A stretch of DNA of 64,000 bases, from positions 1-64,000 of the forward strand of contig NZ_PPTQ01000009.1 in assembly GCF_003340345.1 (NCBI RefSeq). The letters are read 5' to 3'. Both the position numbers and the translations under genes were made by a program. How positions within the stretch are numbered: the stretch's first letter is position 1; every line of letters starts with the position of its first letter. Positions 1 through 8,901 of the stretch are shown one piece after another. The notes under the pieces were generated by a model. That model was not told where the DNA came from. It ran no database searches and saw nothing but the letters and a program-made list of their open reading frames with translations. This stretch comes from Paraeggerthella hongkongensis. Its GTDB lineage: Bacteria > Actinomycetota > Coriobacteriia > Coriobacteriales > Eggerthellaceae.

Positions 1-640
1 GGCCGAGGGGCTGCGCGCGCGGCGGGGGCTCGGGCGACTCCTCCCCCGGAACCCGCCTGGAGCGATCGCCGCCGGAGCGCACGCATCCGAAGCGGCTTCC
101 AGCCTTGCGCGCGCGGCGGGGCCGCCGTTCGCCGCCGCTCGCTGCCCGCCGTCCGCTGCCTGCCGCTGCCCGCAGCCGCCTGCTGCCTGCCGCTGCCCAC
201 TGTCAAAACGAGCGAGTTTTGCTGGTCCTCAAGCCAGAATAATAACGAACGACAAGCTTATGACCTGGCACGATGCAAAACCGCCTCACGCGAAACCGCC
301 CCGATGCGGCAAAAATCGCCGCAAAACTCGTCCGTTTTGACAACAGGGGACGCTTCCGCTGCTGAACGAGGTGGAGCCAGGCAACACGACGCAACCGGAT
401 CAATCCTGCCGACGCGACGCGACGCGCCGCCGATGCACCTGGTTGCCCAGCAATTCTGTTTAATTTGTCGTAAAGCCATGGAGAAGACGCCGCCGAACTG
501 GCTTCCTCTCGCGCGCGCGTGAGAAACTTATTATTCCGCTTCGTGCTGATTCCTCCGATCGGCCCCAGCGGATGCGCGCCTTGGCGCGCACTACCACAAA
601 CGCAGATGAAACGCACCATACACGCAGAACGGAGGTCCCC
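1..640. other. GC-rich intergenic region at the left edge
   Basis: I see no convincing gene here; the open frames are short, mutually overlapping and have no ribosome binding site. The first 200 bases are very GC-rich, with runs built from CGC and CTGCCGCTGC words. Positions 201-342 form a long inverted repeat, listed separately. The last 60 bases lead into the surface protein gene and contain its ribosome binding site (GGAGG near 630-635). Confidence 0.6.
201..342. repeat. 142-bp inverted-repeat element
   Basis: The left arm 201-222 begins TGTCAAAACGAG and the right arm 321-342 is its near-perfect reverse complement ending CGTTTTGACA, with two adjacent bases differing. Arms of 22 bp around a loop of about 100 bases resemble, in size only, the inverted-repeat elements found elsewhere in this window. 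It could be a MITE-like element or a structured transcript; no coding potential is evident inside. Confidence 0.5.
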
Positions 641-2305
641 ATGGGACAACCCAGCGCACCGAAGGCGCTCGCCTTGGGCGTATCGCTTTCCCTTGCATGC
701 AGCATGATGCCAGCAGCAGCAGCCCTTGCCGACGAGCCCATTCCTTCCGAAGCTGCTTCGACGGGCGCATCGGCTTCAAACGCGATGCAGAAGCCCGCGG
801 ATTACGACAAGGACGACTTCTACTCCGACAACTCGCCGAAAACCAGGCTTGCTCGCTCTATCGCAATGCCGTACGCGGTGTCGCTCGATCCGGTTGCAGT
901 TTCCAGCGAGATGAAGTACTTCGCCAAATACGAGAGCGGAAGAAACTACGACCAGGGGCTTTCCTATGGCGACGGGTACCATGCAATGGGGTATTACCAG
1001 TTCGACAACCGCTACACCCTCAAGGGATTTCTGGAGGCATGCTACGCGTACGATCCTGAAACGTACCACATGTTCGAGTGGGTTTCCTCCACGAACATCT
1101 CGGGCGATTTGTACGACGAAAGCGCCGGGAAGCTGACCGAGGTCGGCCAGAGACTCGAAGATTCGTGGCACCTTGCATACGCTGCCAACCCGACCGAGTT
1201 CTCCGGCCTGCAGGACAGCTACGCGTACAACAACTCGTACCTTCCTGCGCAGGAATACCTGGCCAGCAGGGGCATCGACATTTCGAATCGCTCCGATGCC
1301 GTGAAGGGCTTGTGCTGGGGTTTGAGCAGCCTGTTCGGATCTTCCGGCTGGAAGAAGTTCGTGGGCGGCGTTTCGGACGGATACGACTGGAACGGCACGT
1401 ACCACTACCCTAGCGAAAGGTACGACTGGCCGGGAGCCGGGCTCACCAACGGCATGACCGACCGCGAGTTCGTCACCAAGCTGTGCAACTACGTGGTGGA
1501 GAACGTGAGCGTGTTCTACAAGGGCCAGCCCCAATACCACCAGGGCTGGGAAAACCGTTACCGCAACGAACTGAACGACTGCCTGGCGTTCATCACCCAG
1601 CACGAGCAAGATGCAGAAGCGAACAAGCCGGCGCCGGCGCCCGACCCCGATCCTGCGCCGGAGGCAACGCCCACCCCGAACCCGACTCCGGGCGAGACGC
1701 CGGCTCCGAACGAACCTTCGACACCTGTCGAACCCGCCCCATCCCCCAACGAACCGACGGCTCCTATTGAGCCGCCCACGCCTTCCACTCCCGAGAACGG
1801 CGGCTCTGGCGAAGGTGCGCCGGGCAATGCCGATCGACCGGGATCGGAAGATGTCGTCGTGCCTGCTCCCCCGGCAAGCAACGAGAACCCCTCGCCAGAG
1901 GAAAGCAAGCCTGGCACGGGAGAACCGAACGCACCCACCCCGCCCGATAACTCGACGGACAACGGGGACCAGTCGGCGGCGGGCAACGGAGGGTCGAACG
2001 AAGGGAGCTCGTCGAACGCCCAGGACCAGGGAGCGGAAAACGGCCCGAAGCAGGAAGTCTCCGATTCGGAATCCGGGAGCAAGCTGGAAGAACCCGGTGC
2101 AACCTTGACGACAGAAACCTCCGGAACATCCAAGACCGAAGCCAAGCCCTTGCCCGCAGCTGCGAAGGAGTCGAAAACCTCGAACCTGACCCAAACGGGT
2201 GACGAGAGCACGAGCACGCCCCTTGTGGTTGCACTCGCTTCGGCGTGTCTCGCCCTTGTGGCAGGCGCCGCGCTGGCCATGAGGAAGCTTCTGGGAAGAG
2301 GTTAA
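641..2305 (+). CDS. Secreted, sortase-anchored surface protein with lysozyme-like N-terminal domain
   Basis: 554 residues starting at the ATG preceded by GGAGG; an upstream in-frame ATG at 572 lacks a comparable site. A signal peptide (about residues 1-31, ending AAALADE) leads into a globular region of about 300 residues containing KYESGRNYDQG and YHAMGYYQFDN. This pattern, a Glu followed by a G-x-x-QF motif, is reminiscent of lysozyme or transglycosylase-like folds, but that is inference. A Pro/Ser/Glu/Gly-rich linker of about 200 residues follows. The C-terminus has LTQTGD, a hydrophobic segment and RKLLGRG, a variant LPxTG sorting signal. It would be covalently attached to peptidoglycan. 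It is a single gene followed by a strong terminator. Confidence 0.75.
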   Translation: MGQPSAPKALALGVSLSLACSMMPAAAALADEPIPSEAASTGASASNAMQKPADYDKDDFYSDNSPKTRLARSIAMPYAVSLDPVAVSSEMKYFAKYESGRNYDQGLSYGDGYHAMGYYQFDNRYTLKGFLEACYAYDPETYHMFEWVSSTNISGDLYDESAGKLTEVGQRLEDSWHLAYAANPTEFSGLQDSYAYNNSYLPAQEYLASRGIDISNRSDAVKGLCWGLSSLFGSSGWKKFVGGVSDGYDWNGTYHYPSERYDWPGAGLTNGMTDREFVTKLCNYVVENVSVFYKGQPQYHQGWENRYRNELNDCLAFITQHEQDAEANKPAPAPDPDPAPEATPTPNPTPGETPAPNEPSTPVEPAPSPNEPTAPIEPPTPSTPENGGSGEGAPGNADRPGSEDVVVPAPPASNENPSPEESKPGTGEPNAPTPPDNSTDNGDQSAAGNGGSNEGSSSNAQDQGAENGPKQEVSDSESGSKLEEPGATLTTETSGTSKTEAKPLPAAAKESKTSNLTQTGDESTSTPLVVALASACLALVAGAALAMRKLLGRG

Positions 2306-2330
2306 CCGCGCAGATCAACGCACATGTCGA

Positions 2331-2361
2331 GACGAGCCCCGAAACGGGGCTCGTCTTTTTT
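2331..2361 (+). terminator. Rho-independent terminator of the surface protein gene
   Basis: A perfect 10-bp stem (GACGAGCCCC with GGGGCTCGTC), a 5-base loop and six T residues lie 26 bases after the stop codon of the surface protein gene. Confidence 0.92.
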
Positions 2362-2398
2362 GGGGACGCAAATCGAGAAGGCGAACGGTTAAGCCCGA

Positions 2399-3046
2399 TC
2401 AAAGAGCCGACAATTCCGCCCGATGCCACTTCAACAAGCACTGAGTCACCAATAGAATGCGGGAGAAATAACCGTCCGGGCTTTGCTCTTCCACGCAATC
2501 TCTAAAGGACCCAATCCAATCAAGCGGGTGATCGTCGATAAAGGAAGCGAGTTTCTGCCGAGCGTCCACGATCTCGACAGGATCGCCCGACAGCCAGCGA
2601 CATCGATCGGAAAGGTATAGCAGTTCGATGCCCATATGGTCTTCATACTGGCGATTGTCGTTTCGAAGTTCAAGGCCGGCCTCGCGCAACAATTGACGCA
2701 TTTCGAAAGTAGCTTGACCGAAGCCAACCGTAACGTTCGAAGCTCGATACATCGTTTCCCATGGCGGTGCCAAAGGAGACGGAGGACCAATAAACAGGCG
2801 GGTATATTCCACGGCGCAGCGTTCGACCGAGTCTTCCCCGCTCTCCTCTGCGCGTGAGCGAACAGACTGAGTCCAGCAAACGCACGCAGCAACGGCGTCA
2901 GTCAAACCTTGATCTCCGAACGTAGGAAACGCCTCCCAAAAGCGCCCGTCAAGACCAACCGACGCCGTCATGGTCATAGGAGCAAGCAGCGAATTGCCCA
3001 GGAATCCGTACGCCTCAGACAAAGCCTTCCAAGGAATACCGGCCAT
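2399..3046 (-). CDS. TorD/DmsD-family molybdoenzyme chaperone
   Basis: 215 residues starting at MAGIPWKAL, where AAAGGA sits about 8 bases upstream; a longer frame to 3106 has no such site. The family signature is seen in EYTRLFIGPPSPLAPPWETM, and the protein is helical with the usual length of about 200 residues. TorD proteins bind the twin-arginine signal and apo-form of DMSO-reductase-family catalytic subunits and hold them until cofactor insertion. It is the last gene of the operon running 7398 to 2399, so its client should be the catalytic subunit at 4984-7398. Confidence 0.88.
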   Translation of the reverse strand: MAGIPWKALSEAYGFLGNSLLAPMTMTASVGLDGRFWEAFPTFGDQGLTDAVAACVCWTQSVRSRAEESGEDSVERCAVEYTRLFIGPPSPLAPPWETMYRASNVTVGFGQATFEMRQLLREAGLELRNDNRQYEDHMGIELLYLSDRCRWLSGDPVEIVDARQKLASFIDDHPLDWIGSFRDCVEEQSPDGYFSRILLVTQCLLKWHRAELSAL

Positions 3047-3114
3047 AGAGTCGTCCTTTCTTGAAATCAGTCGACGCGCCGAACCTGACAAAAGCGTCCG
3101 GCGCATTCTTTCTC

Positions 3115-4341
3115 TTACTGAACAGATTCCGACGCGGGCTCAACCACGCGACGCGCATCTGCCGAAGAGGTATTCGTCCTATTCGTCGGCATCAGCATAC
3201 GCGTCAGCGCCACGAACGCCAAAGCCCCCAATGCCACAACGCCCAATACTACAACGACTTCAACCCAAGTAGGAACGTAGGTACCAGCCAGCGCCCACAT
3301 GTCGGTACCTCCCTGCTGGGCATTAACAGTTCCCAACGACACACCCGGAGCACCCGGCACATTAAAATGGGAGAACGAGGTAAGCAGCAGCCACACGCGC
3401 TTGAAGAACACGCCAGCCACCACCAGCACGCTGGAGAAAACAACCAAACCTTGCCGTTGACGGTTTTTCGCAAACGCCAGAATGCAAAACGGAATCAGCA
3501 AGCCAACCACAATTTCAAACCAGAAGAAAGGCGCAGTCGCTCCGGTTGTCATGATGGCTAACGTATCGGCTCCGGCAGCACCTGGATAAGCCATGGTCAG
3601 AACCTCGCAGCCGATAAAGAACGCGTCGACAGCAACGCATACAGCCAAAAGTCCCGCCAAGTTCGCCAACAGTCTCTTGTCCGTCTTGAACACACCCGAC
3701 TTGTTCAATCCGTTCAACACCAGAAGCAGCAACGCCAAGCCCGAATCCATAGCCGAAGCCACAAACAACGGCGCCATGATGGCGGAATACCAACCCTCTC
3801 GCGCAATCTGCAGACCGAAGATCCACGCGGTCACTGAATGCACCAGAATAGCGATGGGCAAGGCAAAGCGACTAACGACAGCAACCTTATCCTGGGCACC
3901 CGGCTTTTTTGACGTCATAAAGTACAGGTACGCCAGGTTGATGACAAGATACATCGTGATAACGCAAATATCCCAGAACAAGGGGGAGATCACGTTCGGT
4001 CCCGTAACAATGCGCCACACCCGTTGAATGCCGCCAAGATCGATAAGCACGAACATTCCTGCGCAGCAGATGCACACCGTGGATAGAATAACCGCGGGCA
4101 ACGCCACCTTCTTGTAATCGGACACATGAAACACGCTAGCCGACGATGCAACGATGAGGCCGCCGGCCGACAAGCCCACAAAGAACATGAAGCACGTGAT
4201 GTAAAGGCCCCACGACGTGCCGTTATTCATGCCCGTCACGCCAAGACCACCCATCAGCTGATAAATCCAAGCGGCAACACCCGCCACCGTCAGCATTCCC
4301 AGCACCCCGATGGCAGCTTTAGTTTTCGTAGAGGTTTGCAT
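3115..4341 (-). CDS. NrfD-type membrane anchor subunit (C subunit)
   Basis: 408 residues, polytopic (about nine to ten hydrophobic helices), belonging to the NrfD/PsrC group that exchanges electrons with the quinone pool and hands them to a four-cluster ferredoxin subunit. GLYITCFMFFVGLSAGG is the conserved early-helix region and is nearly the same in the 13946-15172 paralogue, which has the identical length. The start at MQTSTK is set by GGGAGGAGG a few bases upstream; the frame runs 42 codons further without support. It lies 16 bases after the B subunit and before TorD. Confidence 0.88.
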   Translation of the reverse strand: MQTSTKTKAAIGVLGMLTVAGVAAWIYQLMGGLGVTGMNNGTSWGLYITCFMFFVGLSAGGLIVASSASVFHVSDYKKVALPAVILSTVCICCAGMFVLIDLGGIQRVWRIVTGPNVISPLFWDICVITMYLVINLAYLYFMTSKKPGAQDKVAVVSRFALPIAILVHSVTAWIFGLQIAREGWYSAIMAPLFVASAMDSGLALLLLVLNGLNKSGVFKTDKRLLANLAGLLAVCVAVDAFFIGCEVLTMAYPGAAGADTLAIMTTGATAPFFWFEIVVGLLIPFCILAFAKNRQRQGLVVFSSVLVVAGVFFKRVWLLLTSFSHFNVPGAPGVSLGTVNAQQGGTDMWALAGTYVPTWVEVVVVLGVVALGALAFVALTRMLMPTNRTNTSSADARRVVEPASESVQ

Positions 4342-4357
4342 GGTTTGCACCTCCTCC

Positions 4358-4975
4358 CTAGTTGAAGTAATGGACTTGCGGGCGGGTACCTTGTTCCTCA
4401 AGGAGGACGCCGGCCTTGCGAGCAACGACGAGCTTCGATATCTCGCTCTCGGGATCATCAAGATCACCGAATGTGCGAGCTTTTGATAGGCAGCATTTCA
4501 CGCACATAGGCTGCTCGTCGCGGTCGGTGCGCTCTTTGCACAACGTGCACTTTTCAGCAACGCCCTTTCCGCGCACCGGTACGCTTTTGTCTCCATAATT
4601 GAAATCAGGATCGCGAACCGGATCACTCCAATTAAACACGCGTGCATTGTACGGACAAGCAGCCATGCACATACGGCAACCGATGCACTTTTCGTAGTCA
4701 ATTTCCACGCGTCCCTTGTCATCCTTGTACGTAGCCCCCGTCGGACATACGCGCAAGCACGCCGGATTCTCGCAATGCTGGCAGGCAATAGGCAGATACG
4801 TGCGCGTAACATCAGGGTAAGTTCCTTGAACTCCGAACTCAGATTCGCATCCCTCATTAATCACTCGGTTCCACGTCATGCCCATGGGCACATTGTTCTG
4901 CATCTTGCACGCCATTGCACACGTATTGCAACCAGTGCAGCGATCCAAATTGATAGCTATTCCCAGCCTAGTCAT
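4358..4975 (-). CDS. Four-cluster ferredoxin-like subunit (DmsB/PsrB type)
   Basis: 205 residues with sixteen cysteines in four ferredoxin motifs: CTGCNTCAMAC, CQHCENPACLRVC, CIGCRMCMAAC and CTLC with MCVKCC. This is the standard electron-transfer subunit linking the NrfD anchor to the molybdenum subunit. It ends with the FGDLDDPESEISKL region shared by the other two B subunits in this window. It starts 9 bases after the catalytic gene stop, so co-translation is likely. It lacks its own signal peptide, as usual for subunits exported in complex with a Tat-bearing partner. Confidence 0.9.
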   Translation of the reverse strand: MTRLGIAINLDRCTGCNTCAMACKMQNNVPMGMTWNRVINEGCESEFGVQGTYPDVTRTYLPIACQHCENPACLRVCPTGATYKDDKGRVEIDYEKCIGCRMCMAACPYNARVFNWSDPVRDPDFNYGDKSVPVRGKGVAEKCTLCKERTDRDEQPMCVKCCLSKARTFGDLDDPESEISKLVVARKAGVLLEEQGTRPQVHYFN

Positions 4976-4983
4976 TCGATCAC

Positions 4984-7398
4984 CTATGCTTTCTTAACTT
5001 CGATGAGCGTGTCGTTGAAAGGAGTAACACGACCTTTGGCAAGTGCTTTTCCCCTGGGGTTGACGGCATCATTGGTGACATTTTGCAAGTCCCCAGAACC
5101 CATGTACTGACTCCAAATGCCCTCGACAATAACAGCCATGCCCGGACGAACCGCCTCAGTGGCGACGCATTCGCAACTGAAGGAACCGCGATCGTTAAAC
5201 GCTTCGACCATATCACCGGACGCCAACCCACGCGAAGATACGTCGCCCGGGTTCATTTCTAGCGTCGGTTTGTAATACTGACGTATCCACGTAGCGTCCA
5301 TGAGGTTCTGGTGAATGAAGTACTTCGATCGACGCTGGGTCATAACCAAAGGGTATTTCTCTCGCAAGGGATTCTCTTCGTAAGCCTCGCAAGGAGCTTC
5401 GTATTGAGGCAAGGCTTGATCATGCTTTACAAGATTCTCGTAATACAGATCTATCTTTCCCGATGTGGTTTTATAGGTTTGGCCACTATAGCTACGCGCA
5501 ATCTCAGGCTGATTCTTAAGCGCCACCACACCGTTGCTGGCAATAACCTCGTCAAGCGTTATGCCAGCAATCGCTTTGTCGGTGGCACAATCAAGCTGAA
5601 AGCGGGCGAGTTCTTCCTGGCTTTTCGGCAGAAAATCTCCGTACCCCAAGCGCTTCGCCATTTCGCAATCGATCCAAAAATCGGTTTTGCTTTCAAACAA
5701 AGGATCGAGCACTTTCTGCTGGAGAAGAACATGGCCGCGCAGCGCGCGCAAGAAACCCACTTCTTCGTCGACTTCAAAATGAGAGCAAACAGGAAGGACA
5801 ATGTCAGCCCAATCAACCGAAGGAGTATGCCAAATGTCCTGAACGACAACGAAATCGAGCGTTTTCGCCCATTCGTTCGTTCGATTCTGGTTTCCCGCAA
5901 TTTGCTGAAAGCCTCCGTTTTGCACCCACATGAAACGAATGCCGCTCTCTTCATCGCGGTAGTCAACGCTCGCTTTGGGAGCCGGTGCCGTCTTGCATTC
6001 ATCGGGAAGCGGCCAGCTAGCCAGTTTTCCTGCGCCGAATATCTTTTGGTAAGCATTGACGTACGCGCCTGCGCCCCAACCAGGAATGTCAGTTCCAAAC
6101 GAACCCACAAGGGTCGCAAGCAAAACGGCTGCATGCCCGGCAACATCAGCGTTATAGAACTTCTCACCACCGCCGAATCCAAACGAGAGAATCGAAGGTC
6201 CGTGGTTTGCATACTTGTCGGTTATTTCGACAAGAACATCTTCATCTACGCCCGTTGTCCTCGCAGCCCATGAAGCAGGGTATTTTTTCTGGCTTTCTTT
6301 TAGCAGTCGAAAAACAGTGACGAACTCTTCGCCATTGATGGACGTTTCGAAATCAAGCACTGGGTCTACGCCATCTGCGCGGTATCCAGCAAGCGAGCCC
6401 GTGCGCCCATCCCAAACCATGAACGGATTATCGTCACCTGTTTGCTTGCCGTCGACGGCAGGGCGCTCCCTTAAAAGCGATCCATCGGAACGCTTGACCA
6501 AGAAAGGCATGCTGGTATTAGCCTTAAGATACGGCTCGTTATACCATTCATTCTCTAGAATGATTGTAATCATCCCCAGATACAATGCCGGATCAGTACC
6601 CGCGATCATAGGTATCCAGCGAGAGCTTTTTGCAGCAGTGGTGCAAAAATTGGGATCCAGCGTGATAATTTCTGCACCCGCTTCCTTTGCCTCAAAGAAG
6701 TAAGGAGCCGTCACCATGCAGGTTTCGAGCATATTGCAACCGACGTTGAGAATGGTTTTAGCATTTTTCCAGTCAGCAACTTCATTCGAGGATGCTCCCT
6801 GTTGACCAGATTCAGCCAATGCCGGCGAAAACCCATTCCCTAAACCGATATCAATGCCGCGGTGGGGTTTTTCTTGTCCTTTGAGAAGCTTTGGCAAGAA
6901 CGTGGTTAGGGAATCCACTGCCGTCTGGAAAGCAATGGCCCCTGCGCCGTACTTTTCTTGGGTTTCCTTTACCTTGTCGGCAATGGTGTCAAGAGCCTCT
7001 TCCCAAGTTATCTCGATAAAATCTCCCGACCCCCTCTCGCCAACGCGCTTTAGGGGAACCTGCAGCCGCTCAGAGCTGTATGTATGCTGGATCTCAGAGA
7101 TACCCTTCAAGCATACGGTTTCGTTTCTCTTATCCGGCCAAGTATTCGGCTCGACAAGAACCATGCGACCATCGCGAACGGTGCACTTCAAGTGGCAGTT
7201 GCATTGACAATGTCGATAGTGGAATGTATACCCCACTCGCTCCTCAGGCTCGGCGTGGGCCTCCGAGGGCGCAAGCCAACCATCGGGCGTAGTCATGCCA
7301 ACGGCGCCCGCAAGGCCCAACGCCCCAGCCGCAACGCCGGTTGTTTTCAGGAAACTCCTACGCGTGAGCCCGCTCTGCGAGCTGGTTGTTCCTGACAT
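4984..7398 (-). CDS. Tat-exported molybdopterin oxidoreductase, DMSO reductase family (A subunit)
   Basis: 804 residues from MSGTTSS, chosen because GGAGGAGGAG lies just upstream; the open frame extends 47 codons further. The Tat signal is LTRRSFLKTTG followed by a hydrophobic stretch. The first Fe-S site reads HCQCNCHLKC, a CX3CX3C pattern with an additional intervening cysteine, and a fourth cysteine in ETVCLKG. Later motifs such as PLKRVGERGSG are typical of the family. A serine in NGFSPAL is a candidate molybdenum ligand, by inference. It forms a dmsABC-like complex with the two genes downstream and should be matured by the TorD at the operon end. The substrate cannot be read from the sequence. 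Base composition is visibly lower in GC than the 11-18 kb operon. Confidence 0.9.
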   Translation of the reverse strand: MSGTTSSQSGLTRRSFLKTTGVAAGALGLAGAVGMTTPDGWLAPSEAHAEPEERVGYTFHYRHCQCNCHLKCTVRDGRMVLVEPNTWPDKRNETVCLKGISEIQHTYSSERLQVPLKRVGERGSGDFIEITWEEALDTIADKVKETQEKYGAGAIAFQTAVDSLTTFLPKLLKGQEKPHRGIDIGLGNGFSPALAESGQQGASSNEVADWKNAKTILNVGCNMLETCMVTAPYFFEAKEAGAEIITLDPNFCTTAAKSSRWIPMIAGTDPALYLGMITIILENEWYNEPYLKANTSMPFLVKRSDGSLLRERPAVDGKQTGDDNPFMVWDGRTGSLAGYRADGVDPVLDFETSINGEEFVTVFRLLKESQKKYPASWAARTTGVDEDVLVEITDKYANHGPSILSFGFGGGEKFYNADVAGHAAVLLATLVGSFGTDIPGWGAGAYVNAYQKIFGAGKLASWPLPDECKTAPAPKASVDYRDEESGIRFMWVQNGGFQQIAGNQNRTNEWAKTLDFVVVQDIWHTPSVDWADIVLPVCSHFEVDEEVGFLRALRGHVLLQQKVLDPLFESKTDFWIDCEMAKRLGYGDFLPKSQEELARFQLDCATDKAIAGITLDEVIASNGVVALKNQPEIARSYSGQTYKTTSGKIDLYYENLVKHDQALPQYEAPCEAYEENPLREKYPLVMTQRRSKYFIHQNLMDATWIRQYYKPTLEMNPGDVSSRGLASGDMVEAFNDRGSFSCECVATEAVRPGMAVIVEGIWSQYMGSGDLQNVTNDAVNPRGKALAKGRVTPFNDTLIEVKKA

Positions 7399-7860
7399 TT
7401 CTCCTCCTCCAAAGATCTCGTCAGGATATCCCCCTGCGAAATGGATCGCGAATCTATTGCCGCGAATCCCAAGCGCAATCCTATCGGATATCCCCCAATA
7501 CGTTCCTGACAAGAATTGGCCAAATTCCCTTGCCTGCACTATACGAAATTATCCTATGACAATCAATGATTGTCATAGGATAATTTACCGGCAGTATTAT
7601 TCTATTTTAGAAACAATGTCAGCGGTCGCTTCAGCTCGTACCGTTCAATGCAAAGCGCGGGAACCTTCAAATCCAGCAGATCAATAGCAGGAACGTCGAC
7701 CCCGCACATCCGAGCAGTCGACAAGCACAAGCATTCAACCAGCATCAAGTCCGACAAGCTTACGCCGCACAATTATCAAGGGCAATCGGACGAGAATTGT
7801 TGCGTACGCATGAATTATGTACAAAACAGCCGCGCAACTTGGAAGCACGGCGCCAAGACC
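7399..7860. other. Intergenic region upstream of the first molybdoenzyme operon
   Basis: No gene is supported. It carries the leader of the operon starting at 7398 and a 41-bp palindrome at 7546-7586, listed separately. The remainder (7600-7860) is AT-richer than the neighbouring genes and contains only short frames without ribosome binding sites. It also holds the 3' end of the SPFH operon transcript; no clear intrinsic terminator is seen. Confidence 0.6.
7546..7586. promoter_or_regulatory. 41-bp perfect palindrome, probable operator
   Basis: Two 20-bp arms, beginning AAATTATCCTATGACA, are exact reverse complements around a single central A. The position, about 150 bases upstream of the first molybdoenzyme operon and downstream of the GntR/SPFH unit, and the presence of TATCCTA and TATGACA words repeated near three other respiratory promoters here suggest a binding site for one of the local YtrA-type GntR proteins. 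No T-run follows on either strand, so it is not a standard terminator. Confidence 0.75.
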
Positions 7861-8901
7861 TTACGCCTTCCCGCCTTTCCCGCCAAGAGCGTCTTTCGCA
7901 GCGTCGCCGAGCACGTCCCCAAAGCCCTCGCTGAAACTGCTTGGCACCACAACCGTGCCGCCGGTTTCTCGAACGCTCTCATACAGAAGATGCATGGAGC
8001 GCAACCGCAGCGCAGCATCGTTTCTCGCGTATATATCGCCCATATCGTCCATCATTTCGCAGATATCCTGCTCAGCCTCCATAAGAATGATGCGAGCCTT
8101 CTTGCGCTGCTCGGCCTGAGCCTCAAGCGACATAACATCTTGCAACTCCTTCGGCAGCAAGATGTCGCGGATCTCCACCGACAGGATGGTAATGCCCCAA
8201 GGCTCCACCTTCTCTTCGAGCGCGCGTTTGAGCTCGCGGTCCAGCTGCTCGCGGCGAATGGCCACCTCGGCCGCGCCTCCCCGACCGATAGCGTCGCGCA
8301 AAGCCGTCTGAGCGGCAAGCTCCACCGCGCGCGTGAAGTCCCCCACTTCCATGCACGCCGCCTTTGCATCCCACACGTGCCAGAACAGGACCGCATTCAC
8401 ATCGAGTGGCACCAGGTCGGCCGTCAGGGTTTCTTCGGCTCCGAACGTGGTCACGCGAACGCGATTGTCCACGCGCATGGTGTTCTGCTCGACAATAGGG
8501 ATGGTCCAGAACAACCCCGGCCCGGAAACTCGATTGAACTTGCCGAAACGCAGCACCACGACCTTTTCCCACTGCTGCGCGATATGCGTCGACATGGCAG
8601 CCAGCAGCCCCATAACCAGCGAAAGCGCAAGAGAAACCAGCCCCATACGACCCGTTGCCCCTATCGAGATGCCCATAACCAGGCAAAACGTCACCAGAAA
8701 CACCGTCGCGGTAAACAACAGCACGCCCGCACTCGAAGCGCGCTCGCCCACCACTTCCGTATTCGCATCGGGAAGCACCCTCCACGAGGAACGCCCTCCG
8801 AACGAACGCGACTCGGCTTCAGTCGTCCGCCTGCGCCGAGCATTCCTGCTGTTTTCAAGATTCATGTCGGTTTCTTCCCTCTTCTTATACCAGTTGATCA
8901 T
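7861..8901 (-). CDS. SPFH/band-7 (slipin, stomatin-like) membrane protein
   Basis: 346 residues from the ATG overlapping the GntR stop (ATGA); an internal ATG at 8865 (MNLENS) with GAGGG upstream is an alternative. Two hydrophobic helices (about residues 55-105) precede a slipin core: EKVVVLRFGKFNRVSGPG, TADLVPLDVNAVLFW, RAVELAAQTALRDAIG, EPWGITILSVEIRDI and LPKELQDVMSLEAQAE. Such proteins oligomerise on the inner face of the membrane and organise membrane microdomains. The N-terminal part is atypically Arg-rich. The genes upstream encode GntR and an NrfD-like protein, and the same arrangement recurs at 19.1-21.5 kb. Confidence 0.87.
   Translation of the reverse strand: MINWYKKREETDMNLENSRNARRRRTTEAESRSFGGRSSWRVLPDANTEVVGERASSAGVLLFTATVFLVTFCLVMGISIGATGRMGLVSLALSLVMGLLAAMSTHIAQQWEKVVVLRFGKFNRVSGPGLFWTIPIVEQNTMRVDNRVRVTTFGAEETLTADLVPLDVNAVLFWHVWDAKAACMEVGDFTRAVELAAQTALRDAIGRGGAAEVAIRREQLDRELKRALEEKVEPWGITILSVEIRDILLPKELQDVMSLEAQAEQRKKARIILMEAEQDICEMMDDMGDIYARNDAALRLRSMHLLYESVRETGGTVVVPSSFSEGFGDVLGDAAKDALGGKGGKA

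Noticed and set aside
203-649. Minus-strand frame of 148 codons at the left edge
   Set aside because: It covers an inverted repeat, lacks a ribosome binding site and shows no conserved segment.
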